Shown one piece after another: positions 18,551-26,237 of a stretch of DNA of 64,000 nt. The notes below the pieces were generated by a model. It ran no database searches. It was not told the DNA's origin and worked only from the letters and a program-made list of their open reading frames with translations. The translations under genes and the position numbers were made by a program. The stretch spans positions 1,506,001-1,570,000 of the forward strand of contig NZ_CP156891.1 of the NCBI RefSeq assembly GCF_019249795.2, written 5' to 3'. Source of the stretch: Segatella copri (GTDB lineage Bacteria; Bacteroidota; Bacteroidia; Bacteroidales; Bacteroidaceae). The stretch's first letter is position 1. Each line of letters begins with the position of its first letter.

Positions 18551-19498
18551 ATGGCAAAGATATATAAGCAGATTACTGATTTAATCGGTAAGACCCCATT
18601 GGTAGAATTGGGTAAGTATTCAGCATCCAAGGGTTTGGAGACTCCTGTGATTGCCAAGGTAGAATTCTTCAATCCTGGCGGAAGCGTAAAGGATCGTATC
18701 GCACTTGCGATGATCGAAGACGCCGAGCAGAAGGGTATTCTGAAACCAGGTGCCACCATCATTGAACCAACCAGCGGTAATACGGGTGTAGGTTTGGCTC
18801 TGGTATCAGCCGTAAAGGGCTATCACCTCATCCTCACCATGCCAGAAACCATGAGTGTGGAGCGCAGAAACCTGGTGAAGGCTTACGGCGCAGAAGTGAG
18901 ATTGACCAGCGGTAAGGACGGAATGCCTGGTGCCATCAAGGCTGCCGAGGAGCTCCGCGATTCCATCCCAGGCTCTGTGATTCTGGGACAGTTTACCAAC
19001 CCAGCCAATCCTACCAAGCACTATGCCACAACTGGACCAGAAATCTGGGCAGATACCGATGGCGAGATTGATATCTTCGTAGCCGGTGTAGGAACAGGCG
19101 GAACCATTTCAGGTATCGCCAAGTACCTGAAAGAGCAGAATCCTAACGTGAAGGTGATTGCCGTAGAGCCTGTCACATCGCCTGTATTGAACGGCGGACA
19201 GAGCGGTCCTCACAAGATTCAGGGCATCGGTGCCGGTTTCATTCCAGAGACTTACTCTTCAGAATATATCGATGAGGTATTGGATATTCAGAACGATGAT
19301 GCTATCAAGGCAGGTCGTGACCTGGCTCAGACCGAGGGTCTGCTGGTAGGAATCTCATCAGGTGCCGCCGCCTTTGCAGCCACCGAGATTGCGAAGCGTC
19401 CTGAGAATAAGGGCAAGAAGATTGTAGCCCTCTTGCCAGATACCGGCGAGCGTTATTTGAGCACTGTACTCTACGCTTTCGAGGAGTATCCATTGTAA
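18551..19498 (+). CDS. cysK: Cysteine synthase A (O-acetylserine sulfhydrylase)
   Basis: A PLP fold-type II enzyme of 315 residues making cysteine from O-acetylserine and sulfide. The PLP lysine is in [12 protein letters not shown] (about residue 43), the substrate loop is [13 protein letters not shown], and the phosphate-binding GTGGTISG is near residue 178. The C-terminal [10 protein letters not shown] is standard for CysK. It is the second gene of the metY-cysK operon and is followed by a clear terminator. Confidence 0.96.
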   Translation: MAKIYKQITDLIGKTPLVELGKYSASKGLETPVIAKVEFFNPGGSVKDRIALAMIEDAEQKGILKPGATIIEPTSGNTGVGLALVSAVKGYHLILTMPETMSVERRNLVKAYGAEVRLTSGKDGMPGAIKAAEELRDSIPGSVILGQFTNPANPTKHYATTGPEIWADTDGEIDIFVAGVGTGGTISGIAKYLKEQNPNVKVIAVEPVTSPVLNGGQSGPHKIQGIGAGFIPETYSSEYIDEVLDIQNDDAIKAGRDLAQTEGLLVGISSGAAAFAATEIAKRPENKGKKIVALLPDTGERYLSTVLYAFEEYPL

Positions 19499-19539
19499 TT
19501 CACAATCGGATATTTTCTGATGGAAGCAAAATCTATCAT

Positions 19540-19587
19540 AATTTCCCCAACCAGCTTTCCCATAGCAGGTTGGGGATTTTCATTTTT
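19540..19587 (+). terminator. Rho-independent terminator of metY-cysK
   Basis: Arms CCCCAACC (19545-19552) and GGTTGGGG (19568-19575), extended by an inner GC pair, followed by ATTTTCATTTTT. Confidence 0.88.
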
Positions 19588-19710
19588 CGGAACTTCATAT
19601 ATATTTGCAAATGCGATACCACCCCAATTCCTTCTACAACTTGCGAGAATCGAGTATAAATTCTAGCATTTATCATTTAAAAGATTCTAAAAATCAATAA
19701 ATATCATTAC

Positions 19711-19758
19711 GAGTTCCCATAGTGGGAACTCTCATTTATTTTATTTTTCCTATCTTTG
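19711..19758 (+). promoter_or_regulatory. Palindrome plus -7 box without a gene (orphan operator-promoter)
   Basis: GAGTTCCCA-TAG-TGGGAACTC (19711-19731) is a perfect 9-bp palindrome. It is followed by TATCTTTG at 19751-19758. The spacing, with the palindrome over the -33 position, is that of an autoregulated operon such as a toxin-antitoxin pair, but no matching gene follows. Confidence 0.5.
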
Positions 19759-19940
19759 CAAAAGATTACCACTTTGGAGGCGCCACGACAAAAACAGTAA
19801 TTTGTGGATCTCTACTTCCGAAAGCTAACGGAGGCGGAGACAGGGGGGATTTGTGTCTGAAGCCAAAGAGCGATACCAAACATCTTCTGCTCTGTTCACG
19901 GTGACACGATGACACTAGTTTTTCAACTTTTCGCCTCGCA

Positions 19941-19987
19941 CGCGGGCAGGCAGGAACTTTCGGCTTGATTTTTCCTGCCTGCCCGCG
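19941..19987. repeat. 16-bp perfect GC-rich inverted repeat
   Basis: Arms CGCGGGCAGGCAGGAA (19941-19956) and its exact complement (19972-19987) enclose a 15-nt loop. No T run follows, so a simple terminator role is doubtful. Confidence 0.75.
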
Positions 19988-20058
19988 CGAGAGTAAATCT
20001 TCAGAAATCACTGTCATAAGTGTCACCCTGTCATCCAGAAGCAGGTTACTTCCGAATC

Positions 20059-20124
20059 AAAAGTCAAAGACTTACGGTGCAAAAGTCAGGCACTTACGAC
20101 ACAAAAGTCAGGGACTTACGCCCC
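20059..20124. repeat. Three 22-bp tandem repeats
   Basis: Units at 20059-20080, 20081-20102 and 20103-20124 share AAAAGTCAGG-ACTTACG followed by four variable bases. A degenerate fourth unit (CTTACGAACC) follows near 20137. There are no spacers, so it is not a CRISPR array. Confidence 0.85.
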
Positions 20125-20260
20125 GTAATCCCCTGGCTTACGAACCGCAATCCAATCATAAAGCCCTTAAAAATCAAACAAGCCAGGTATTTAGAAGTGA
20201 TACCAAGCAAGGCATGTAAAAGGGCTTACAAACACCAGAGCAAAGAGAATCTATGAAAAA

Positions 20261-20300
20261 GTATGAGCAACTGTGAGCAAGTATGAGCAACTGTGAGTTG
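20261..20300. repeat. Two 20-bp tandem repeats
   Basis: GTATGAGCAACTGTGAGCAA at 20261-20280 is repeated at 20281-20300, with differences only in the last three bases. Confidence 0.8.
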
Positions 20301-20317
20301 CCTCCTCACCGATTTCG

Positions 20318-20325
20318 TATCTTTG
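20318..20325 (+). promoter_or_regulatory. -7 box-like TATCTTTG
   Basis: The only candidate promoter before the 97-residue frame at 20448. It lies directly after the 20-bp repeats. Confidence 0.4.
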
Positions 20326-20359
20326 CATTGTGATTCAGAGATACTCAGCGGTTCCAATC

Positions 20360-20411
20360 AGCAAGCTATAGTAAGGCGTCCCCATAGCAAGCTATCCCCA
20401 GGCGGTCCCAT
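20360..20411. repeat. Two imperfect 26-bp tandem repeats
   Basis: Units 20360-20385 and 20386-20411 both begin AGCAAGCTAT and end CCCAT, with about five differences in between. Confidence 0.7.
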
Positions 20412-20447
20412 CCCGCACAGCCATGGCAAAGACCGCTTTGATATGAT

Positions 20448-20741
20448 TTGATAGCCAACCTGCCAGGTATCAAACTGAGATACAAGAAGGAAGCATTAGA
20501 GTTTCTGGAAGAAAATCTAAAATTTGATATGGACAGATTCTACCAGCTCAATCACAAGATATTCGAAGATTATGCAAATATAGGAAAAAAGGCAACATCC
20601 ATACGCACAATATTAAAACTCTTACAACATATCAAACAGGTAAAAGCAGATGTGATGCCGTTTATAAAGAATCCAAAAGATATGACTATCTGGTCCAACA
20701 AATACTTTCTGCAATTGGCAAAAATGATAAACATTGAATAG
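20448..20741 (+). CDS. Small helical hypothetical protein, possible remnant
   Basis: The frame begins with TTG at 20448; an in-frame stop lies just upstream and the first in-frame ATG is at about 20529, inside the frame. The 97-residue product is lysine-rich and helical (FLEENLKFDMDRFYQLNHK, IKQVKADVMPFIKNP). No family was recognised. It sits directly before the first island repeat. It may be the 3' end of a longer lost gene. Confidence 0.35.
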   Translation: MIANLPGIKLRYKKEALEFLEENLKFDMDRFYQLNHKIFEDYANIGKKATSIRTILKLLQHIKQVKADVMPFIKNPKDMTIWSNKYFLQLAKMINIE

Positions 20742-20756
20742 CTAAGGTATCTTCCT

Positions 20757-20800
20757 CCCCTATCACATGTGGGCAGTATCAGTTTTAAAAACGAACATTA
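20757..20800 (+). repeat. Island boundary repeat, copy a (divergent)
   Basis: A variant of the CCCCCTATCTCATGGGGG hairpin followed by CAGTATCAGTTTTGAAAACG and GACATTAA; here the core reads CCCCTATCACATGTGGG. Copies a and e continue identically into a G run and TAGG. It lies before module 1. Confidence 0.8.
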
Positions 20801-20864
20801 AGGGGGGGGTAGGATTCCTTATTTTATGAGAGAAAAAAGAGTTCATTTGCAACAACCGTTTCCC

Positions 20865-20886
20865 TTATATAATAAGGTGTAAGCTC
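20865..20886 (+). promoter_or_regulatory. TATATAATAAGGTRTARG motif copy 3
   Basis: It lies about 65 nt after repeat a, the same arrangement as copy 4 after repeat e, and is followed by GCTCGGGAAG. So it belongs to the longer form of the boundary element before modules 1 and 4. Confidence 0.45.
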
Positions 20887-20957
20887 GGGAAGAATGAACT
20901 TAAACCAAATTGAACCAATCGTCAAAGTTTAAAGAATACTAAAACTTTCGTTTCCGC

Positions 20958-20988
20958 TTGAAATTCTCCACAAAAATGACTATATTTG
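20958..20988 (+). promoter_or_regulatory. Promoter of module 1
   Basis: -33 TTG at 20958-20960, 20-nt spacer, -7 TATATTTG at 20981-20988, 55 nt before the start at 21044. Both boxes fit the Bacteroidota consensus. Confidence 0.7.
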
Positions 20989-21043
20989 CAATGCCGTTGA
21001 GATAAACACGACAAACATTAAAAAATCATAATCTAAAAAGTAA

Positions 21044-21987
21044 ATGAGTAAGAATATCACAGAACAATCAGTCTTTGGAGCTTATTCTCAGAAAGAGAAT
21101 CAAGTAACATCGGCACTCCTCAAAATCTTAGAAACAGATTGTGGGGGAGGCAGTTTGTTAGATGAAATTCTTCAGCGAATTGATGAAGGAAATGGACTGC
21201 CAGAAAAAACATTAAAGATTGAAACCCAAAGTCATATTGACGACACAGACATCCATAGTATACCAGATGGTTTAATCTCTTGCAACTATGCTTTCAACAT
21301 TTATATTGAAAGCAAACTGTTTGATGTCATCAATCTAACCCAACTAGAAAATCACAAGAAGTTGATTGTCGAAGACAGAGATGAACGCAATAAACTCATC
21401 TATATCACTACACACGACTAACGACCAGAATTCTTCCCCAAGAGATAATTTGGACGAATTGGACCACCCTGATGAATATCCTCAATGATTATCAGCAAGA
21501 TGTTCCAAATCCGGTCCTCAGCTATCTCATAGAACAGTTTGAGCTTCTTATTACCTCATTAGGTTTATATGATGATCACGAAAACCGCGTCATCATAGTA
21601 GGCGGAAGATGGGGTGAGCCTATTGCTTTGGAATATAATTTCTATGCATGTCAAGGCGGCAGAAGCTTCAAGAATGCCAAATACTTAGCATTCTATTACG
21701 CACAAAAAATCCAATATCTCTTTGAAATTGAAAAAAAGCTAGAAAATGTAGATATCAGAGAGTTAAAAGAATATGTTCCAGAAGAGTACTTTGCTAAAAA
21801 GGAACCTCTATACAAACCGGAGAAACGAACATTCTTCAAGCTCAAGAAAATAGAAGAATTCTCACCTGCCATTCAAAATGATTCTTTCGGAAAGACAGGA
21901 AGACGTATAGCCTTCACACAAGGCCAGACCTACACCACTCTTGAAAGAATCCGAAAGGCAAAAGTGACCTCAGAACTTAGATTTTAA
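21044..21987 (+). pseudogene. PD-(D/E)XK nuclease-like gene split by a frameshift
   Basis: Two open frames, 21044-21421 (125 residues) and 21472-21987 (171 residues), appear to be halves of one protein of about 310 residues. In the second frame, coding sequence continues upstream of its ATG as RILPQEIIWTNWTTL, just after the first frame stops (ITTHD-stop near 21419). The N-terminal half has a PD-(D/E)XK signature: SIPDGLIS followed by FNIYIESKL. The C-terminal half (GGRWGEPIALEYNFYACQ) is not a family I recognise. It is probably inactive unless the shift is a sequencing error or is bypassed. Confidence 0.65.
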
Positions 21988-21999
21988 ATACACTATATT

Positions 22000-22221
22000 A
22001 TGGCAACAACTGTAAAAGAAGGTAATTTTATTTACCGCATTAATCCAGACAAGCCTACCGAGCTTCAAAGAGCCACGATGGGTAGCAATAGTTGGAGTTT
22101 CTGCTGTGGATGCAATGGCGCCGAGATTTTCGACATCATCACCAAGGGGAGCGACATCATCATGAGTACCTCCATGGGTACTTATGTTCGCTCGCATAGC
22201 GGAACCGTAACCAAGAAATAA
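22000..22221 (+). CDS. Small hypothetical protein with a cysteine cluster
   Basis: A 73-residue soluble protein starting 12 nt after the nuclease remnant. It contains SWSFCCGCNGAEIFD and a beta-rich tail (DIIMSTSMGTYVRSHSGTV). The CCGC cluster might bind metal, though there are only three clustered cysteines. No family was recognised. It is probably co-transcribed with the downstream small membrane protein. Confidence 0.5.
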   Translation: MATTVKEGNFIYRINPDKPTELQRATMGSNSWSFCCGCNGAEIFDIITKGSDIIMSTSMGTYVRSHSGTVTKK

Positions 22222-22242
22222 CGATATAACAGCATAAAAGAC

Positions 22243-22437
22243 ATGATGGCTATACTGGGAATCATAGGCATATTGGTTATTGCTTTTGTCATCCTTGGCT
22301 TAATTGGCTGGGGTGTGCAAGCCTTGGGATTTATCGCCTCTTTCCTAGGTGAAGGCATCACAGGGTGCATCGGATGCTTCTGTAAATTCTTTTGGATCAT
22401 CCTTGTTGCATTCGTCTTAATATGTTTAATCTTTTAA
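22243..22437 (+). CDS. Small membrane protein, paralogue of the one opening module 4
   Basis: 64 residues, nearly all hydrophobic, forming two membrane helices around a glycine/cysteine-rich hinge. LGEGITGCIGCF and KFFWIIL are shared with the 63-residue protein at 28771-28962, as is the preceding GWG-Q-LGF motif. The first ATG at 22243 is followed directly by another; either could be used. In module 4 the homologue comes first in the intact system, so this is likely a membrane anchor or sensor of the same kind of system. Function is unknown. Confidence 0.7.
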   Translation: MMAILGIIGILVIAFVILGLIGWGVQALGFIASFLGEGITGCIGCFCKFFWIILVAFVLICLIF

Positions 22438-22448
22438 ACTGAGGTTAT

Positions 22449-22850
22449 ATGAAAATAAATATTTTTAAAACTACCACCATCATAGATAGAGAAAACGCTT
22501 CTAAGTATATTCATAGGGACGAAGCAAAACTTCCCTCAAGTATCATAGACATTCAAGAAAGAGCATTCTTTGGATGCTTCGATTTGAAAAATGTCAATCT
22601 TTCAGAATGTAACAGACTGTCAGTAATTGGCAACAATGCATTTGGAGTTTGCACTTCACTGAAAGAATTAAAATTCCCAAAAGGGATTACAAAAATAGAG
22701 GGAAATGCTTTCAAGTCTTGTATAAATTTAGAGAAAATAGCATCGGACAACTCTGGAATGAAATTTGGGAGAAATATCATGTTTCGCTCAACTGGGCTTT
22801 CAGCCATTATTTCAACTATCTCTCCATCTTCACGGTGGAAGACATCATGA
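22449..22850 (+). pseudogene. Truncated BspA-type leucine-rich-repeat gene
   Basis: 133 residues with three LRR_5 (BspA-like) units: IIDIQERAFFGCFDLKNVNL, LSVIGNNAFGVCTSLKELKF and ITKIEGNAFKSCINLEKI. The frame then degenerates into serine-rich sequence. From about 22780 a different frame looks coding (FTVEDIMKIKPENFEMSIEI, ending at 22897), so a deletion joined two unrelated coding pieces. The full-length counterpart in module 4 is the 444-residue LRR protein at 35983. Confidence 0.6.
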
Positions 22851-22919
22851 AAATCAAGCCCGAAAACTTCGAGATGAGTATTGAAATATCACTTTAACAA
22901 ACAAAGGAAAGGGAATAAT

Positions 22920-23417
22920 ATGGCAGCAAAAATGTCTTTATGCACTATCAGTTATAACTACGAGCATTACGCAGGTATCGATGTGGAAAAACTGTCCAAC
23001 ATTATCAATGAGTATGTCAAAAAGGAGTTTGCAGATTTCAATCCGCAGGTCTCTGAGCCTGGCTCTGACATGGAAATGCCAGACCATGTGGATATGCTGC
23101 TCTGCAAGAAGGATGGCAGCATCTTCTATGAAAGCGACATTCTGCGCCGTGCCGTCAACATTCCGCATGATTGTCAAATGGGTGGATTAGTATTGGAAAT
23201 CTTTATCCAGAACTGCGATGGCACGAGATACAAAAAAAGACATGCATATCCCAAGCCTTGGTGTAACCATAAAGCTAACGGCAAGTCGGACATGAGAAAA
23301 CTGAAAATTCATAAAACTATCAGCAAAAGGAATCTTAACAATCAAGAAGGCAAAGACTCTGAAGGCATCAGAATACCTGAACTTAGACCCAAGATTGACC
23401 TTCACTTCTTAAGATAA
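22920..23417 (+). CDS. Hypothetical protein, module 1 copy of the 39623 gene
   Basis: The start at 22920 (MAAKMSLCTISY) is chosen over an upstream ATG because it aligns with the paralogue start (MTNKMSLCIIKY). The 165-residue soluble protein has an N-terminal part that differs from the paralogue, while everything from LCKKDGSIFYESDILRRAV onward is nearly identical. The C-terminus is shorter (IDLHFLR versus IDFHDFLRQLSHDIRKI). It is followed 7 nt later by the 342-residue gene. No family or function was recognised. Confidence 0.65.
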   Translation: MAAKMSLCTISYNYEHYAGIDVEKLSNIINEYVKKEFADFNPQVSEPGSDMEMPDHVDMLLCKKDGSIFYESDILRRAVNIPHDCQMGGLVLEIFIQNCDGTRYKKRHAYPKPWCNHKANGKSDMRKLKIHKTISKRNLNNQEGKDSEGIRIPELRPKIDLHFLR

Positions 23418-24511
23418 CCATCCCATGACATACGAAGAATTCAAGCAATTGGCTGAACATCCACAGCATCGGGATGTTCCTGCCATCTTCAAGCTCGAAG
23501 TATTAGAAACAGAAGAGCTGGAGGAGAAAAAGCGTTCACATTATCCGAAATATAAGGTGAACACCTATTGTCCGCAAGCCTTCACCACAACTTTGGAGGA
23601 GGCAGAGAGACTGATGCACCAGGATGTCCTTTACCGCAAGAAGATGAAGGAGGAAGACGACTATCCGCTGGATACCTTCTGCTATTATATCTCGGAGATT
23701 CCAATGGGACTGTTGCACTACGACCGCGAATGTCTTTCGGAAAGGATGTATGATGGGGAAGGAAAACTGATCGACCAGTCTTACTGCTGTTCGCGTTTCA
23801 GCATTTACTATCCCGGAGTCTGCGATTTGCCTGCATACAACCGTCATCCTGACGAGACCTTCCGAGGCAGAAACGCAGAACAGATTAGATTCCAGAAAGG
23901 TGACATCGTGGAAGTATATCGTGGCGATGAGGTGAAACTTGCCATCGTTGTCGGAACTCCGCTTACCACCGAATGGATCTGGGAGAGAAACCAGGCTGCC
24001 AAGGATAAAAGGGGATTGGATGAACTGCCATACGATGAAACGGATGACAGCTATACCGTGATAGATGGTCCCGGCTACGAATACCACGACCACGTTCCGT
24101 CGCTGTATGTCTTCGCCCCTCACTATCATGTGCCGCTCTATCTTCAGAGACGATTCAAGGGGTATTTGGAAAAGGCTGAGAAAAAGCAGAAAGAAGAGGA
24201 GGAGAAAGACAGGATCTTCCGCCAGGCTCACGATTGCAGCTTCAGCAACAAGGAACAGATAGAGAAGTCAGAAAAGTGCGGCTGTTTCTTCTGCGGCGAA
24301 ATCTTCTCGCCATCCGAAATCACGGATTACCTTCCTGATGAGCCGCCTACAGCCGAATGTCCCTTCTGCCATACCGACTCCGTAATAGGTGATGCCTCCG
24401 GCTTCCCTATCACCAAGAATTTCTTAAAGAAAATGAAGAAGAGATGGTTCTAGGCGATTTTTCAACGTTTTTCACCGACCTGCCCCCTATCTCATGGGGG
24501 CAGTATCAGTT
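23098..24511 (+). repeat. 1.4-kb direct repeat, left copy
   Basis: Nearly identical to 39801-41217. It covers the 3' two thirds of the 165-residue gene, the whole 342-residue gene and part of boundary repeat b. Identity begins sharply at TGCTCTGCAAGAAGGATGG and ends inside the repeat at CAGTATCAGTT. Confidence 0.9.
23425..24453 (+). CDS. Hypothetical protein with C-terminal zinc-binding domain (module 1 copy)
   Basis: A 342-residue soluble protein nearly identical to the one at 40131. Residues 1-255 are an acidic, tyrosine-rich region of unknown fold. A charged helix (EKAEKKQKEEEEKDRIF) leads to a C-terminal domain with CGCFFCGEIFSPSEI and ECPFCHTDSVIGDASGFPIT, four or more cysteines suited to zinc. 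This tail is a recognisable domain of many bacterial cytosolic proteins of unknown role. It is the last gene of module 1 and is followed by repeat b. Confidence 0.75.
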   Translation: MTYEEFKQLAEHPQHRDVPAIFKLEVLETEELEEKKRSHYPKYKVNTYCPQAFTTTLEEAERLMHQDVLYRKKMKEEDDYPLDTFCYYISEIPMGLLHYDRECLSERMYDGEGKLIDQSYCCSRFSIYYPGVCDLPAYNRHPDETFRGRNAEQIRFQKGDIVEVYRGDEVKLAIVVGTPLTTEWIWERNQAAKDKRGLDELPYDETDDSYTVIDGPGYEYHDHVPSLYVFAPHYHVPLYLQRRFKGYLEKAEKKQKEEEEKDRIFRQAHDCSFSNKEQIEKSEKCGCFFCGEIFSPSEITDYLPDEPPTAECPFCHTDSVIGDASGFPITKNFLKKMKKRWF

Positions 24512-24527
24512 TTGAAAACGGACATTA
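24454..24527 (+). repeat. Island boundary repeat, copy b, with 27-nt prefix
   Basis: The prefix at 24454-24480 (ending TTTTTCACCGACC) precedes the core at 24483-24527. It lies between the convergent ends of module 1 and the AAA ATPase gene. Copy f after module 4 has the same prefix. Confidence 0.9.
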
Positions 24528-24536
24528 AAATACCAT

Positions 24537-25985
24537 TTATCCAAAGAGATCATTCATCCTTACCTCACTATTCACCAATCCACTATGCATATTCTGCTTC
24601 ACCCCATAAGTCGTGATGAAAGTATGCAGCAATGCCTTCTTCGTCTTGGTCGCCACAGAGAAGGAAGACATCCTGTCACGCAGCCGCTGCTCATAGCTGG
24701 CATCTATCACAAACTCATCCTTGGCATATTTCATCTCACAGATATTGATAGCTCCATCAGCACGGTCTATCAGCATATCAATCTGACCTCCTCGCCATTC
24801 TGCACCAGTAGAATCTACAAAAGGACGGCAGGACCAGGAATAAACATTCGCCAAAACACCAGAAATACCCAATGCCTTCTTGATCTGTGGGATATGATGT
24901 AGGCATACCTGTTCGAAAGCATAACCGCTCCAGGCTGTTCTATTTCCCGAATTGCGCATGTTACTCCAGAAGTTCTTATCCTGCCCACTGTTATTTGCCA
25001 CAAAACGGGTATAGAACAATGAGTATAAGTCAGTTAACTGATATAGGGCATCCCTTTCACTCTTTCCTATGGTAGCATATTTCCTGATAAAATCGCATTT
25101 CTTCAGATTCTCCAGGATTTCTGATAACTGTCCACCGCCTTTCAGTTTCAACTCATCCATCAATTCCTTACGGGTCATCCCCTTCATTTTTTCAGAAAGC
25201 ACCTCTACTATCTTGCGATAATGCTTGGAGTCATTAAAGAGGGAACGGAAGAGGAAATCGAATTCTCCACGTAATGGCGAATCCTGCGAGAAAAACAGTC
25301 TGTCGATGCACACATCTAACGGCACACCACGCTCCAGCATATCAAGATAATAAGGAATACCACCCAATATCATATACACATCCAATACCTGCTGGCGGGT
25401 AAGAGCAAGGCCTTTCAATTCGTTTAAGAACAGCTCTGTCTCGCCCAGAGAGAATGGAGCCAGATAGATCTGCCGGGTAACGCGACCATACAATCCGCCC
25501 TTATCGCCTATAAACTTAGCCAACATCCACGTGGTGGAAGAACCACAGACGATAAGTTTCAGTTGAGGGACCATAGAAGCCCATGAATTCCAGAAATAAC
25601 TGAAAGCTGCGATAAAATTGCTTTTGGGCGTATCCATCCAAGGCAACTCATCAAAGAACAGAACAATCGGTTCCTGCAGAGATAAGCCCGACAGATATTC
25701 ACGCAAAGCAGCAAAAGCCTCAAACCAGGTTTTCAGCTTGGGCACGGTCTGCTTAGCATACTGCGCCAACGCCATCCGAAACTGCTCCAGCTGTACCGCA
25801 CGGCTCACTTCATACATACCAATAAAGGAAAAGGCAAACTGGTCGTTGAATATTTTTCGAACCAGAAAAGTCTTTCCTACGCGCCTACGACCATAGATAG
25901 CTATCAGTTCTGCCTTGTTGCTTTTACAACGTTCCAGAATGAGTTTCTGCTCATATTCACGTCCTATTATTCCGTTTGCATCCAT
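24537..25985 (-). CDS. Archaeal-type AAA ATPase with C-terminal nuclease-like domain
   Basis: A 482-residue soluble protein of the archaeal ATPase/DUF234 type (COG1672). Walker A is YGRRRVGKTFLVRK (about residues 30-43); Walker B is IVLFFDELPWMD (about residue 115). A winged-helix region follows the ATPase core (MTRKELMDELKLKGGGQLSE). The C-terminal DUF234-like domain carries a PD-(D/E)XK-style pattern, QIDMLIDRAD...INICEMKYA. Such proteins are common, often mobile or strain-variable, and of unclear role. Its promoter at 26028 is preceded by two palindromes. Confidence 0.85.
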   Translation of the reverse strand: MDANGIIGREYEQKLILERCKSNKAELIAIYGRRRVGKTFLVRKIFNDQFAFSFIGMYEVSRAVQLEQFRMALAQYAKQTVPKLKTWFEAFAALREYLSGLSLQEPIVLFFDELPWMDTPKSNFIAAFSYFWNSWASMVPQLKLIVCGSSTTWMLAKFIGDKGGLYGRVTRQIYLAPFSLGETELFLNELKGLALTRQQVLDVYMILGGIPYYLDMLERGVPLDVCIDRLFFSQDSPLRGEFDFLFRSLFNDSKHYRKIVEVLSEKMKGMTRKELMDELKLKGGGQLSEILENLKKCDFIRKYATIGKSERDALYQLTDLYSLFYTRFVANNSGQDKNFWSNMRNSGNRTAWSGYAFEQVCLHHIPQIKKALGISGVLANVYSWSCRPFVDSTGAEWRGGQIDMLIDRADGAINICEMKYAKDEFVIDASYEQRLRDRMSSFSVATKTKKALLHTFITTYGVKQNMHSGLVNSEVRMNDLFG

Positions 25986-26027
25986 AACTTTCTGATTTTA
26001 TTTCATTTATACTAAATTTTATCGGTG

Positions 26028-26035
26028 CAAAGATA
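26028..26035 (-). promoter_or_regulatory. -7 box of the archaeal-type ATPase gene
   Basis: TATCTTTG on the minus strand, about 43 nt before the start codon. The upstream palindromes begin at 26068, just beyond the expected -33 position. Confidence 0.65.
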
Positions 26036-26067
26036 AACAAAAAAAATGAAATCTGCAAGGATAGTAC

Positions 26068-26156
26068 CGCCCTAACTATCTTTTTTAACATAGTTAGGGC
26101 GAACCTATAAACGATAACACCGCCCTAACTACCTATTTTTATATAGTTAGGGCGGT
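26068..26156. promoter_or_regulatory. Two tandem palindromes upstream of the archaeal-type ATPase
   Basis: Palindrome 1: CGCCCTAACTA (26068-26078) and TAGTTAGGGCG (26091-26101). Palindrome 2: ACCGCCCTAACTA (26119-26131) and TAGTTAGGGCGGT (26144-26156). Loops are 12 nt. They sit upstream of the minus-strand promoter. A third, longer copy lies far away at 41242-41291. Confidence 0.8.
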
Positions 26157-26178
26157 ACTATCGCAAATACATCCCCTC

Positions 26179-26223
26179 CCCCCTATCTCATGGGGACAGT
26201 ATCAGTTTTGAAAACGGACATTA
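26179..26223 (+). repeat. Island boundary repeat, copy c
   Basis: Core only, with GGGGAC in place of GGGGGC. It lies between the upstream region of one ATPase gene and the 3' end of the next. Confidence 0.88.
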
Positions 26224-26237
26224 AAGGGGGAGCATTA

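Larger units (their letters stand above)
19588..20447. other. Gene-poor intergenic block rich in hairpins and tandem repeats
   Basis: About 860 nt without a convincing gene. It holds a palindrome with a promoter-like box (19711-19758), a 16-bp GC-rich hairpin (19941-19987), three different tandem repeats (20059-20124, 20261-20300, 20360-20411) and a second TATCTTTG box (20318). Short open frames here lack plausible starts or protein-like composition. It marks the left edge of the accessory island. Confidence 0.7.

Noticed and set aside
19722..19904. 60-codon plus-strand frame and overlapping minus-strand frame in the repeat block
   Set aside because: Start codon lies inside the palindrome, before the promoter-like box; composition is not protein-like and no family was recognised.
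20059..20124. Possible CRISPR array
   Set aside because: The 22-bp units are directly adjacent without unique spacers, and no cas genes are in the window.
22649..22897. 82-codon frame overlapping the LRR fragment as an independent gene
   Set aside because: Its first half is a shadow of the LRR frame; only the last third looks coding, so it is treated as a remnant tail.
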